A program made the position numbers and the translations under genes. The notes beneath the pieces are model-generated. The model was not told the DNA's origin. It ran no database searches and worked only from the letters and a program-made list of their open reading frames with translations. Positions 37,016-47,522 of a stretch of 64,000 nt of DNA are shown here, in pieces; the stretch's first letter is position 1, and each line of letters starts with the position of its first letter. The DNA comes from Clostridia bacterium (lineage in GTDB: Bacteria; Bacillota; Clostridia; Oscillospirales; Acutalibacteraceae), in NCBI GenBank assembly GCA_017440755.1, contig JAFSGP010000015.1, positions 18,393 to 82,392 of the forward strand, written 5' to 3'.

Positions 37016-37369
37016 ATGATTCGCATTGATAATCGTTATGGAACCATTGAGGTCTCTCAGGAATATTTCAACTACCTGGTGGGCAACGCGGTGTCCGCCT
37101 GCTACGGCGTAGCGGGCATGGTGCGCAGCGGCCCCCGTCAGGGCCTGCGCTCGGTGCTGTCCCGCCGCGCTTATGCGGACGACGGTGTGCACGTGCGCAG
37201 TGACGGCGACCGCCTGGTGGTGGATATCCATATTTCTGTTATTTACGGTATGAATATCGCGGCTATCGCCAAGAGCATCGTGAATAAGGTGCGCTATACC
37301 GTGGAGGAAGCCACCGGTCTGACGGTGAAAAAGGTAAACGTGTTTGTGGACGGGATGAAACCCGAATAA
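37016..37369 (+). CDS. Asp23/Gls24-family protein (YloU-like)
   Basis: The 117-residue protein has the Asp23 fold signatures GTIEVSQEYFNYLVGNAVSACYGVAGM and DIHISVIYGMNIAAIAKSI...VRYTVEEATGL. YloU-type members pair with the DAK2-domain kinase FakA/YloV, as here (63 nt downstream). The first 50 codons of the longer open frame overlap the upstream gene and are not part of it; the ATG at 37016 follows AAAGGTG. Confidence 0.92.
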   Translation: MIRIDNRYGTIEVSQEYFNYLVGNAVSACYGVAGMVRSGPRQGLRSVLSRRAYADDGVHVRSDGDRLVVDIHISVIYGMNIAAIAKSIVNKVRYTVEEATGLTVKKVNVFVDGMKPE

Positions 37370-37431
37370 TTCGCCGTCCGGCGATGTGATGACGGTGGGA
37401 TTTGTCCTGCTATGAAAAGGAGTGCTTGACT

Positions 37432-39108
37432 TTGATACAAGGAGTTATGCTGCGGGATGCGATGATTTCCGCGTCCAATGCATTATCCAATGCCAAACAA
37501 GAGGTAGATGCTCTTAACGTGTTCCCTGTACCGGACGGCGACACCGGTACCAATATGTCCATGACCATCGGCAATGCCGCCCGCGAGCTGGGTCGGCTGA
37601 GCGAGCCCACCGCCACCGAGGTGGCGGACGTGGCGTCTGCGGCGCTGCTGCGCGGTGCTCGCGGCAACTCGGGTGTTATTTTGTCCTTGCTGTTCCGCGG
37701 CTTTTCCAAGGGGCTTAAGGGCAAGGAGGCCGCCGACGGTGCCGATTTGGCACAGGCGCTGACTCTGGGTGTGGAGGCCGCCTACAAGGCGGTTATGAAG
37801 CCCACCGAGGGCACCATTCTGACCGTTGCCCGCGAGGCGGCAGCGGTGGGTGTTGCCACCGCCGAGACCGACTCCGACCCCATTGTGGTGTGGGAGGCTA
37901 TCTGCGTGGAGGCAGCCGCTTCTCTGGAGCGTACCCCCGACCTGCTGCCCCAGCTGAAGAAGGCGGGCGTGGTGGACGCCGGCGGACAGGGTCTGCTGAT
38001 TGTCATGCAGGCAATGCTGGATATCTTCAAGGGCGGCGAAATCGTTGCCGGCGAGAGCAATGTGGCACCTGCCGCCCCTGCGGCGCAGAAGAAGAGCGCC
38101 GCCGCTGACTTTGACACGGATATCACCTTTACCTATTGCACCGAGTTCATTGTGGGTCGCGACCCCAAGTGCGACCGCGACCCGCTGGCGCTGCGTGCCT
38201 ATCTGGAGAGCATCGGCGACTGCGTGGTGGTAGTGGACGATGAGGAGATTATCAAGGTTCACGTACACACCAATAACCCCGGTAAGGCGATGGAAGAGGC
38301 GCTGAAATACGGCCAGTTCGAGACCGTCAAGGTGGAGAATATGCGTATCCAGCACGAGAATGCGGGCTGGGTCGAGGAGGAGGATTCCTCCGCTGCCGCG
38401 CCTGCGCCGGAGCGTGTGGAGCCGGAGAATGACTACGGCTTTGTGGCGGTGGCCGCAGGCATGGGTCTGCAGTCCCTGTTCCATGACGATTTGGCTTGCG
38501 ATCAGGTGGTTTCCGGCGGTCAGACCATGAACCCCTCCACCGACGACATTCTCACCGCTATCGAGGCGACCCCCGCCAAGACGGTGTTTGTGCTGCCCAA
38601 TAACAAGAATATTATCCTCGCCGCGGAGCAGGCGGTGCCGCTGGCAGACCGTCAGGTCTGCGTGCTGCCCACCCGCACCATTCCGCAGGGCATTGCCGCT
38701 ATGCTGGCCTTCAATCCCGACGCGAACAGCGAGGATAACCTCATCGAGATGCAGAAGGCGGCGGATAACGTGTCCACCGGTTCGGTAACCTTTGCCGCCC
38801 GCGACAGCGATTTCGAGGGGCATAAGATTCACGAGGGCGAGATTCTGGCACTGGATAACGGCAAATTGTCCTTTGTGGACACCGAGGTGTCCCACGCCGT
38901 ACCCAAGCTGGCGAAAACCCTTATCAACGGTCGCCGCGCGGCGGGTAAGGACGTGAACTTCATCACCGTCATTTACGGCGAGGACGTGACCGAGGAGGAG
39001 GCAGAGCAGGTGTGCGATGCCATCCGCGCCAAGGCAGGGGATAATGTGGACGTGTCCGCCATCCCCGGCGGTCAGCCTGTGTACTATTATTTCATCTCGG
39101 TTGAGTGA
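37432..39108 (+). CDS. fakA: DAK2-domain fatty-acid kinase FakA-like (YloV)
   Basis: The 558-residue product matches the YloV/FakA family. It phosphorylates fatty acids bound to FakB for incorporation into phospholipid. The N-terminal DAK2/DhaL domain (about 1-200) has the phosphate motif PVPDGDTGTNMS and ARGNSGVILS. A middle domain and a C-terminal DegV-like or FakA-C domain follow (with NNKNIILAAEQA). The start is TTG at 37432, 9 nt after AAAAGGAG. No fakB is visible in the window. Confidence 0.9.
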   Translation: MIQGVMLRDAMISASNALSNAKQEVDALNVFPVPDGDTGTNMSMTIGNAARELGRLSEPTATEVADVASAALLRGARGNSGVILSLLFRGFSKGLKGKEAADGADLAQALTLGVEAAYKAVMKPTEGTILTVAREAAAVGVATAETDSDPIVVWEAICVEAAASLERTPDLLPQLKKAGVVDAGGQGLLIVMQAMLDIFKGGEIVAGESNVAPAAPAAQKKSAAADFDTDITFTYCTEFIVGRDPKCDRDPLALRAYLESIGDCVVVVDDEEIIKVHVHTNNPGKAMEEALKYGQFETVKVENMRIQHENAGWVEEEDSSAAAPAPERVEPENDYGFVAVAAGMGLQSLFHDDLACDQVVSGGQTMNPSTDDILTAIEATPAKTVFVLPNNKNIILAAEQAVPLADRQVCVLPTRTIPQGIAAMLAFNPDANSEDNLIEMQKAADNVSTGSVTFAARDSDFEGHKIHEGEILALDNGKLSFVDTEVSHAVPKLAKTLINGRRAAGKDVNFITVIYGEDVTEEEAEQVCDAIRAKAGDNVDVSAIPGGQPVYYYFISVE

Positions 39109-39157
39109 TGGTGCACACGGCTCGGGACAGTGCTTTCTGAAGAGGGTACACCGTGTG

Positions 39158-39241
39158 CTCGAGAATGGCTGCGCCATTCTCCCAATTTTGAGCAGAAGAG
39201 AACGATAGAACAAACAGCGGAGCGGGTTATCCGCTCCGCTG
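39158..39241. repeat. repeat hairpin and second hairpin between fakA and ymdB
   Basis: The first hairpin (39161-39180, gagaatggc/gccattctc) is a copy of the repeat at 12778-12806. The second (39215-39241, cagcggagcgg/ccgctccgctg) may be a weak terminator, but lacks a clear T-tract on the plus strand. Confidence 0.5.
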
Positions 39242-39265
39242 TCATTATAGGAAGAAGGAAACACA

Positions 39266-40033
39266 ATGAATATCCTGTGCATCGGTGACGTGGTGGGCAG
39301 TGTCGGCTGCCGCCATTTACAGGAGAATTTACCCCGCATAAAGCGAGAGCTGGCGGTGGACGTGTGTATCGTCAACGGTGAAAATTCCGCTGACGGCAAC
39401 GGTATCACCCCCGTGTCCGCAGGATACATTTTCGATGCGGGGGCGGACGTGATTACCGGCGGCAACCACACCTTCCGCCGTCGGGAGTTTTACGACCTGC
39501 TGGAGGAGAACGAATATCTGCTCCGCCCCGCTAACCTGCCGGCGGGCACTCCCGGTCGCGGCTGGACCACCGTAGACCGCGGACGGTATCAGGTGACGGT
39601 GGTTAATCTGCAGGGCACAGTTTATATGGAAGCGCTTACATCACCCTTTGACGCGTTGGATACCGCCCTCGAGGAGGCGGGCAACCCCACCTTCTGCATC
39701 GTGGATTTTCACGCGGAGGCGACGGCGGAGAAAAAGGCGCTGGGCTTTTATGCCGACGGGCGGATATCCGCCCTGTTCGGTACCCACACCCACGTGGCGA
39801 CGGCGGACGAGCAAATATTGTCCGCCGGCACCGGCTTTATCACCGACGTGGGTATGACCGGTCCCACCCTGTCCTGCTTGGGGGTACGTCCCGAATTGTC
39901 TATTGAGAAGATGCGCACCAAACTGCCTGTGCGGTTTGCCATTGCCGACGGTCCTTGCGAGATGGACGGTGTTTTGTTTACGCTGGACGACAAGACGGGT
40001 CGCACCACGGCGGTCAAACGAATTCGAGTGTAA
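39266..40033 (+). CDS. ymdB: YmdB-type metallophosphoesterase (TIGR00282)
   Basis: YmdB-family proteins are metal-dependent 2',3'-cyclic nucleotide phosphodiesterases that influence biofilm and RNA turnover in Bacillus. The 255-residue protein has the metal motifs LCIGDVVGSVG, NGENSADGNG, TGGNHTF and FGTHTHVATADE, all intact. Length is standard. It is followed 12 nt later by the DUF6062 gene. Confidence 0.95.
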   Translation: MNILCIGDVVGSVGCRHLQENLPRIKRELAVDVCIVNGENSADGNGITPVSAGYIFDAGADVITGGNHTFRRREFYDLLEENEYLLRPANLPAGTPGRGWTTVDRGRYQVTVVNLQGTVYMEALTSPFDALDTALEEAGNPTFCIVDFHAEATAEKKALGFYADGRISALFGTHTHVATADEQILSAGTGFITDVGMTGPTLSCLGVRPELSIEKMRTKLPVRFAIADGPCEMDGVLFTLDDKTGRTTAVKRIRV

Positions 40034-40045
40034 GGAGGTCACGCT

Positions 40046-40735
40046 ATGCGTTACGATATTACCAATATCCCCGTTACCGAGGTGTTCGAGGAGGGGGACG
40101 GCTGCCCCATCTGCCGCCTGCGCAATAAGCTGGAGGAACGGGCGATTGAGTACATCACCGGCGCCGCCATGATGGAGCCAGACATTCGCATCGAAACCAA
40201 CAAAAAGGGCTTTTGCCTCACTCACTATCGGCAGATGCTGAAGCAGCGCAACCGCCTGAGCGTGGCGCTGACGCTGGAGACCCGTCTGGACGAGCTGGAA
40301 AAGCAGGTGTTCAGCGGTGTGCCGCTGTTTGGCAAGAGCGCCCAAAAGCAGGCGAAGGACGCGGACCGTCGCAGCGGCACCTGCTTTGTGTGTGACCAGC
40401 TGGAGGACGCAATGAACAAGATGCTGGCTACCGTCTGCCGCACCTACGAGGGACAGCGGGAGTTCCGCCAGCTGTTCGAGCGGCAGGACTGCCTGTGCCT
40501 GCCCCATTTCGCCGATTTGGTGGCAGCGTCTCAGGGGGCGATGAGCAAAAAGGAGCAGCCCTACTTCGCCAAGGCGGCCTCCGAGCTGGCGCACAAGTAC
40601 CTCACCGAACTGCGGGAGGACGTGCGTCATTTCTGCAAGATGTACGACCACAGCAATGCGGGCAACAACGACTGGGGCAACTCCAAGGACTCCATCGAGC
40701 GCGCCATTTGGTTCCTGACCACAAGAGAGCCGTAA
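40046..40735 (+). CDS. DUF6062-family protein
   Basis: The 229-residue protein appears to belong to an uncharacterised clostridial family (DUF6062). It has paired Cys/His elements that look metal-binding: GCPICRLRNKLEERAIEY near residue 17, GFCLTHYRQM near 53, GTCFVCDQLE near 112 and CLCLPHFADL near 150. The repeat of CxxC then CxxH suggests an internal duplication with two zinc-like sites. It is 12 nt after ymdB and ends at a terminator. Function unknown. Confidence 0.8.
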   Translation: MRYDITNIPVTEVFEEGDGCPICRLRNKLEERAIEYITGAAMMEPDIRIETNKKGFCLTHYRQMLKQRNRLSVALTLETRLDELEKQVFSGVPLFGKSAQKQAKDADRRSGTCFVCDQLEDAMNKMLATVCRTYEGQREFRQLFERQDCLCLPHFADLVAASQGAMSKKEQPYFAKAASELAHKYLTELREDVRHFCKMYDHSNAGNNDWGNSKDSIERAIWFLTTREP

Positions 40736-40737
40736 GT

Positions 40738-40768
40738 AAAAAAGACCGCCGATAGGCGGTCTTTTTTA
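40738..40768 (+). terminator. intrinsic terminator after the DUF6062 gene
   Basis: The stem aaaaaagaccgcc/ggcggtctttttt has a GATA loop and a T-tract. Confidence 0.9.
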
Positions 40769-40814
40769 TGAAAATCGAATAAAAATTATCGATAATCATT
40801 ATGCCTTCTGCGAA

Positions 40815-40843
40815 TTGCTTTGCATTGTTTCTTTTGCTATAAT
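40815..40843 (+). promoter_or_regulatory. promoter of the 40870 gene
   Basis: TTGCTT (40815-40820) and a perfect TATAAT (40838-40843) are spaced by 17 bp. Confidence 0.65.
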
Positions 40844-40869
40844 GGAAGCCAACAAGGGGGGGGAGTGGC

Positions 40870-41343
40870 ATGAGAAATAGGTGGAAAGCAATTCTTTGGG
40901 TAGCAGGCACCATAACCCTGTGCTTTGTGCTGCTTTTGCCGGTGTTGTTTTGGTATTCTCTGTTTCATACAGAGGTGCATACATATGACAGCCTCACGCC
41001 GGGACAGCAGACGGCACTGGAGGAACTGGTTGGTTTTACTTTTCCAAAGGATATGACGAATATAACCTGTGTATTCAGCCAGCATTGGGACGGCGCTGTG
41101 CTGGAACTGGAGGCGCCCTATTCCCACGCCGCTTTCGCGGCGTATGTCGGGCTTGCAGATGTGGACGCACAGAGGGAGATCGATTGCGATGCATTTGGCA
41201 GTTTTACACCGCCGGGGGCGGCAATAACCGCTTCTTTTGAAACCGTGTCGCGGTTAGATAAGGCAGCAACCAACGGTGAATATATCTATTTTGTCGCATA
41301 CGATGATAACTTAGACTATGCGACATTTTTGAAAGCGGAATAA
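40870..41343 (+). CDS. small single-pass membrane protein, unknown
   Basis: The 157-residue protein has one N-terminal membrane helix (about 5-31) and an extracellular domain of about 120 residues. No motif is recognised. It has its own promoter and a GGGGAG site, and composition is less GC-rich than flanking housekeeping genes. It converges on the XRE/DUF2975 pair. Confidence 0.7.
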   Translation: MRNRWKAILWVAGTITLCFVLLLPVLFWYSLFHTEVHTYDSLTPGQQTALEELVGFTFPKDMTNITCVFSQHWDGAVLELEAPYSHAAFAAYVGLADVDAQREIDCDAFGSFTPPGAAITASFETVSRLDKAATNGEYIYFVAYDDNLDYATFLKAE

Positions 41344-41345
41344 CG

Positions 41346-41381
41346 AAAAAACAGGGCACCTTCCACACGGAAGGTGCCCTG
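41346..41381 (-). terminator. terminator of the XRE/DUF2975 operon
   Basis: The perfect stem cagggcaccttcc/ggaaggtgccctg is followed by TTTTTT when read on the minus strand. On the plus strand it lacks a T-tract but may also end the 40870 transcript. Confidence 0.85.
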
Positions 41382-41402
41382 GCAGCATCAATGCTTCTTC
41401 AT

Positions 41403-41615
41403 TCACTTCTCGTCCGGTACGTATTCGATGATATCCCCCGGCTGGCAGTCCAGCGCCTTGCAGATGGCATCTAAGGTGGAGAACCGTACCGCTTTTGCCC
41501 GATTATTCTTGAGAATGGATAGGTTGGCAAGGGTGATGCCTACCTTGTCGGACAGCTCGGTCAGCCCCATTTTTCGTTTTGCCATCATCACGTCCAGATT
41601 AATCATAATCCCCAT
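41403..41615 (-). CDS. XRE-family (YozG-like) transcriptional regulator
   Basis: The 70-residue protein is nearly all a Cro/C1-type helix-turn-helix (KMGLTELSDKVGITLANLSILKNNRAKAVRFSTLDAICKALDCQPGDII). Such single-domain regulators typically accompany DUF2975 membrane proteins. The ATG at 41615 is preceded by AAGGAGGTGA; a TTG two codons earlier is possible. Its ribosome-binding site overlaps the DUF2975 stop region, so the two are translationally linked. Confidence 0.93.
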   Translation of the reverse strand: MGIMINLDVMMAKRKMGLTELSDKVGITLANLSILKNNRAKAVRFSTLDAICKALDCQPGDIIEYVPDEK

Positions 41616-41632
41616 AGGCAACCCTCACCTCC

Positions 41633-42094
41633 TTAGATAGTCATATCGTTTTCTTCTTTGTAGCGGTTGGCTTGGCAGAAAATCTCCGCCAGCACCAGCA
41701 GCAAACAGCCGCCCAGCACCATGACCACAAACAGAAACGCCATGAAGAACTTGGACACCCACGGCATCGTCAGCAGATAGAAAGCGCCCAGCACCAGTAT
41801 CTCCACCGCGGCGGTACGCAGACGGCGCACCGTATCGGCGGAAAACACGTTGCCGCAAATCACGTTGCGCAGCATGCCTCGCGCCTGCCACAGGATAAGC
41901 TCACTCATTACGCCCGAGTAGGCGAGCACCACCAGATACTTTACGTACATTCCCTCGGGGTCGTCGGGGGTGCGTTCCGTAATCCACGTGATGCTCCACG
42001 GCAGGGTGAGCAGCAGCCCCAAAACGGCTATCATCAGAAATACCAGCCCCCCCTGTAAAACACGGGGGAAATTACGGCTTTTACAAAAACGCAT
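41633..42094 (-). CDS. DUF2975-family membrane protein
   Basis: The 153-residue protein has four membrane helices (about 12-34, 47-70, 90-115 and 118-142), typical of DUF2975. It is paired with a YozG-like XRE regulator downstream, a common membrane-sensor/regulator arrangement of unknown signal. The ATG at 42094 follows AGGAGG; the longer frame would begin upstream of the promoter and was rejected. Confidence 0.9.
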   Translation of the reverse strand: MRFCKSRNFPRVLQGGLVFLMIAVLGLLLTLPWSITWITERTPDDPEGMYVKYLVVLAYSGVMSELILWQARGMLRNVICGNVFSADTVRRLRTAAVEILVLGAFYLLTMPWVSKFFMAFLFVVMVLGGCLLLVLAEIFCQANRYKEENDMTI

Positions 42095-42134
42095 GGCAAT
42101 TCCTCCTACCGATGCCTGATTGTTTTTCGGTAAC

Positions 42135-42163
42135 AGTATACTGTTTTTCGATAATTTTGTCAA
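42135..42163 (-). promoter_or_regulatory. consensus promoter of DUF2975-XRE with overlapping operator
   Basis: On the minus strand a perfect TTGACA (42158-42163) and TATACT (42135-42140) are spaced by 17 bp. A 12-bp perfect palindrome acagtatactgt (42133-42144) covers the -10, and the direct repeat tgtttttcg occurs at 42121-42129 and 42142-42150, 21 bp apart. This suggests autoregulation by the XRE protein. Confidence 0.85.
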
Positions 42164-42212
42164 TAGGGGTTTGTTGACCGTTTTATTCACGGAAAATTTA
42201 CCCTTTCGGCAG

Positions 42213-42241
42213 TTGTAAGTTCCGGAAAAGTGTGCTATACT
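42213..42241 (+). promoter_or_regulatory. promoter of secA
   Basis: TTGTAA (42213-42218) and TATACT (42236-42241) are spaced by 17 bp, 66 bp upstream of the secA ATG. Confidence 0.65.
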
Positions 42242-42306
42242 ATTTAGGATAGTGTATTTTTCGGGATATTCCCGTGTATAAACCGACAGAAAGGGTTGAA
42301 TGACCT

Positions 42307-45036
<2,730 letters not shown>

Positions 45037-45064
45037 GTGGCGATTTCACGAAGGAGTGGAGAGC

Positions 45065-45622
45065 ATGAAGACGTATACCATTGTTGCCGGCGTTAACGGG
45101 TGCGGCAAAAGCAGCTTGACCGGCGTTTTGCGCACAGAGATTGGCAATTTGGGTAAAATTATCGATGTAGATAAACTGACGGTCACTTGCGGCGGCGATG
45201 TTGTCGAAGGCGGCAAGATGGCGGTGGCTATCATTGATGAATGTCTGGAAAAGGAGATTTGCTTCACCCAAGAAACCACCTTGTCAGGCGTAAAAACATT
45301 AAATACCATTAAGCGAGCTATCGATAAGGACTATTACATTCGCCTGTATTATGTCGGCTTGGATACCAAGGAAGAGAGCTTGTTGCGTATTGCCAACCGC
45401 GTAAGAAAAGGCGGTCACAACATCAATGCCGATGCTGTAGCAAAGCGGTTTGACAAGCGATTTGATGACCTGCTTGCCGTACTGCCCTATTGTAACGAAG
45501 CGACTTTCTATGACAACGATAACGGATTTGTCACGGTGGCAAAATACAAGAACGGTGAACTGCAGACCGTCGGGCAGAACCGGCCGCTATGGCTTGAGGA
45601 GCTAATCGGGAGAATGGGGTAA
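45065..45622 (+). CDS. zeta-toxin-like P-loop kinase, no antitoxin
   Basis: The 185-residue protein resembles zeta-toxin/UDP-GlcNAc-kinase-like P-loop ATPases. The Walker A is AGVNGCGKSSL (residues 8-18), and ETTLSGVKTLNTIKRAIDKDYYIRLYYVGL is the typical middle segment. It ends with a Lys/Arg helix and a short tail. No epsilon-type antitoxin ORF lies before or after it, so a toxin role is uncertain; many chromosomal members are not toxins. It starts 28 nt after secA with a good AAGGAG site. Base composition is more AT-rich than secA and ychF, which suggests later insertion. Confidence 0.82.
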   Translation: MKTYTIVAGVNGCGKSSLTGVLRTEIGNLGKIIDVDKLTVTCGGDVVEGGKMAVAIIDECLEKEICFTQETTLSGVKTLNTIKRAIDKDYYIRLYYVGLDTKEESLLRIANRVRKGGHNINADAVAKRFDKRFDDLLAVLPYCNEATFYDNDNGFVTVAKYKNGELQTVGQNRPLWLEELIGRMG

Positions 45623-45676
45623 TCCCCATCGCTGTTTAAATGCAAACCAAGGTTTTTTAAGGAGAGAGAAAACGAA

Positions 45677-46786
45677 ATGAAATTAGGTATCGTAGGTCTG
45701 CCCAATGTGGGCAAATCCACCCTGTTTAACGCTATCACCAATGCGGGTGCCCAGAGCGCCAACTTCCCCTTCTGCACCATCGACCCCAACGTGGGCGTGG
45801 TGGCGGTGCCGGACAAGCGGCTGGATGCCCTGTGCGAGATGTACACCGAGGGCAGCAAGGTACCGCCTATTGTTCCCGCCGTTATCGAGTTCGTGGATAT
45901 CGCGGGCTTGGTTAAGGGCGCCAGCAAGGGCGAGGGTCTGGGCAACAAGTTTTTGGGCAACATTCGTGAGTGCGACGCTATCGTCCACGTGGTGCGTTGC
46001 TTTGAGAACGACGACATCATCCACGTGGAGGGCAGTATTGACCCCCTGCGCGACATCGAGACCATCGACTTGGAGCTGATTTTCTCGGATATGGAAATGG
46101 TGGAGCGGCGCATCGCCCGCGTCACCAAGGACCTGAAGGGGGACAAATCCCTGCAGAAGGAGCTGGACTTCCTCAAGCGGCTGTACGCTCTGCTGGAGGG
46201 CGGTCAGCCCGCTCGTGCACTGGATTGCGATGAGGACGAGGTGGGTATGATGGGCGCCATGGCGCTGCTCACCTCCAAGCCGATTATTTACGCCGCCAAC
46301 CTGTCGGAGGACGACTTCGCGGGCGGCGAGCCCACCAACAATCCCCACTATCAAAAGGTGGCGGACCTGGCCGTCTCTCAGGGGGCAGAGGTGCTGCCTA
46401 TCTGTGCACAGATGGAGGCGGATATCGTGGATATGGACGCGGAGGAAAAGCTGCTGTTCTTGGCGGAGTTGGGTCTGGAGCACTCCGGTCTGGACCGCCT
46501 GATTCAGAAGAGCTACCACCTGCTGGGTCTCATCTCCTTCCTCACCGCCGGCGAGAAAGAGGTGCGTGCCTGGACTATCTGCCGCGGCTGGAAAGCGCCG
46601 AAGGCGGCGGGTCGTATCCATACCGACTTCGAGCGTGGCTTTATCCGCGCACAGGTCATTGCCTTTGACGATCTGATGGCCTGCGGCTCTCTCGCCAACG
46701 CCCGCGGCAAGGGGCTTGTTCGTACCGAGGGCAAGGAGTACGTTATGCAGGACGGCGACGTGGTGGAATTCCTGTTTAACGTGTAA
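45677..46786 (+). CDS. ychF: redox-regulated GTPase/ATPase YchF (OLA1 family)
   Basis: YchF (369 residues) is a conserved Obg-family P-loop protein that binds ribosomes and prefers ATP. The P-loop GLPNVGKSTLFNAIT is at the N-terminus. FCTIDPNVGVV, DIAGLVKGASKGEGLGNKFL and the C-terminal TGS domain (AWTICRGWKAPKAAGRIHTDFERGFI) are all present. Its own GGAGAGAG site and a strong downstream terminator frame it. Confidence 0.97.
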   Translation: MKLGIVGLPNVGKSTLFNAITNAGAQSANFPFCTIDPNVGVVAVPDKRLDALCEMYTEGSKVPPIVPAVIEFVDIAGLVKGASKGEGLGNKFLGNIRECDAIVHVVRCFENDDIIHVEGSIDPLRDIETIDLELIFSDMEMVERRIARVTKDLKGDKSLQKELDFLKRLYALLEGGQPARALDCDEDEVGMMGAMALLTSKPIIYAANLSEDDFAGGEPTNNPHYQKVADLAVSQGAEVLPICAQMEADIVDMDAEEKLLFLAELGLEHSGLDRLIQKSYHLLGLISFLTAGEKEVRAWTICRGWKAPKAAGRIHTDFERGFIRAQVIAFDDLMACGSLANARGKGLVRTEGKEYVMQDGDVVEFLFNV

Positions 46787-46806
46787 AAAGAATAGAATTA
46801 CGGCAA

Positions 46807-46852
46807 GAAATCCCGCGAAAAGCGACCGCTTTTCGCGGGATTTTTTCTTTTT
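46807..46852 (+). terminator. intrinsic terminator after ychF
   Basis: The stem aatcccgcgaaaagcg/cgcttttcgcgggatt is followed by TTTTTT. It separates ychF from the dcw cluster. Confidence 0.92.
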
Positions 46853-46904
46853 ACTTTGTTAAATAAAAAACTTTCGCAAAAACGAAAAAACTGTCATTTA
46901 CCTA

Positions 46905-46933
46905 TTGATTTTTCGTAAAACATCTTGTATAAT
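46905..46933 (+). promoter_or_regulatory. promoter of the dcw operon
   Basis: TTGATT (46905-46910) and a perfect TATAAT (46928-46933) are spaced by 17 bp. Start of transcription is expected near 46940, directly before the MraZ boxes. Confidence 0.8.
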
Positions 46934-46948
46934 GTGTGTATGTGGTGA

Positions 46949-46978
46949 AAAGTGCATCGAAGTGGTGCTAAGTGGTGA
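46949..46978 (+). promoter_or_regulatory. MraZ-box array (three 10-bp repeats)
   Basis: Three boxes repeat with an exact 10-bp period: aaagtgcatc (46949), gaagtggtgc (46959) and taagtggtga (46969), preceded by a partial gtggtg at 46942. MraZ is known to bind such AAAGTG-type repeats upstream of its own operon, so autoregulation is expected. Confidence 0.8.
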
Positions 46979-47059
46979 ATTTCCACATTTTCCACCAAGT
47001 TTTCCACAGCGGGTGGGGGACACGGAATTTCCGCCAAAAAGCAAGGAGGTGACAGGGCT

Positions 47060-47488
47060 ATGGCAACGATGCTGTACGGGCGGTTCGAACATAATATGGA
47101 TGCCAAGGGTCGTGTGTTTGTCCCTGTCAAGCTTCGAGAGAAGTTGGGGGAAACCTTTATCGCCGCCTGCGTGCTGGACAAGTGTGTCAGCCTCTATTCC
47201 ATGGAGGAGTGGGATAGCCTGTTGGAGAAGATTGCGGCAGGTCCCATGGCACAGACCCGCAAATTGCTGCGTAAGGTCACCGAGTCTGCGGAGGACGTGA
47301 CCCCCGATGCGCAGGGTCGTATCCTGCTCAACAAAAACCTCATCGCCCACGCCGGGTTGGACAAGCCTTGTCTCATCATTGGTGCCGGTCGGCGGGCAGA
47401 GATTTGGAACCCCGCCGTGTACGAGGCGGAGATGGCGGATATGACCGACGAGAAGCTGGAAGAGGAGTTTATCCAGTACGGCTTCTGA
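47060..47488 (+). CDS. mraZ: transcriptional regulator MraZ
   Basis: MraZ (142 residues) is the SpoVT/AbrB-like regulator that opens the dcw cluster. Both DNA-binding half-motifs are visible: DAKGRVFVPVKLRE near residue 13 and DAQGRILLNKNL near 86. The three MraZ boxes upstream are its likely target. rsmH starts 34 nt later. Confidence 0.97.
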   Translation: MATMLYGRFEHNMDAKGRVFVPVKLREKLGETFIAACVLDKCVSLYSMEEWDSLLEKIAAGPMAQTRKLLRKVTESAEDVTPDAQGRILLNKNLIAHAGLDKPCLIIGAGRRAEIWNPAVYEAEMADMTDEKLEEEFIQYGF

Positions 47489-47522
47489 TTTTCATTCTGA
47501 GTATAAGCGAGGTGGCACGGAT

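Noticed and set aside
45065..45622. Complete epsilon-zeta toxin-antitoxin module
   Set aside because: No small antitoxin frame lies before or after the kinase gene; the secA stop and ychF start leave no room.
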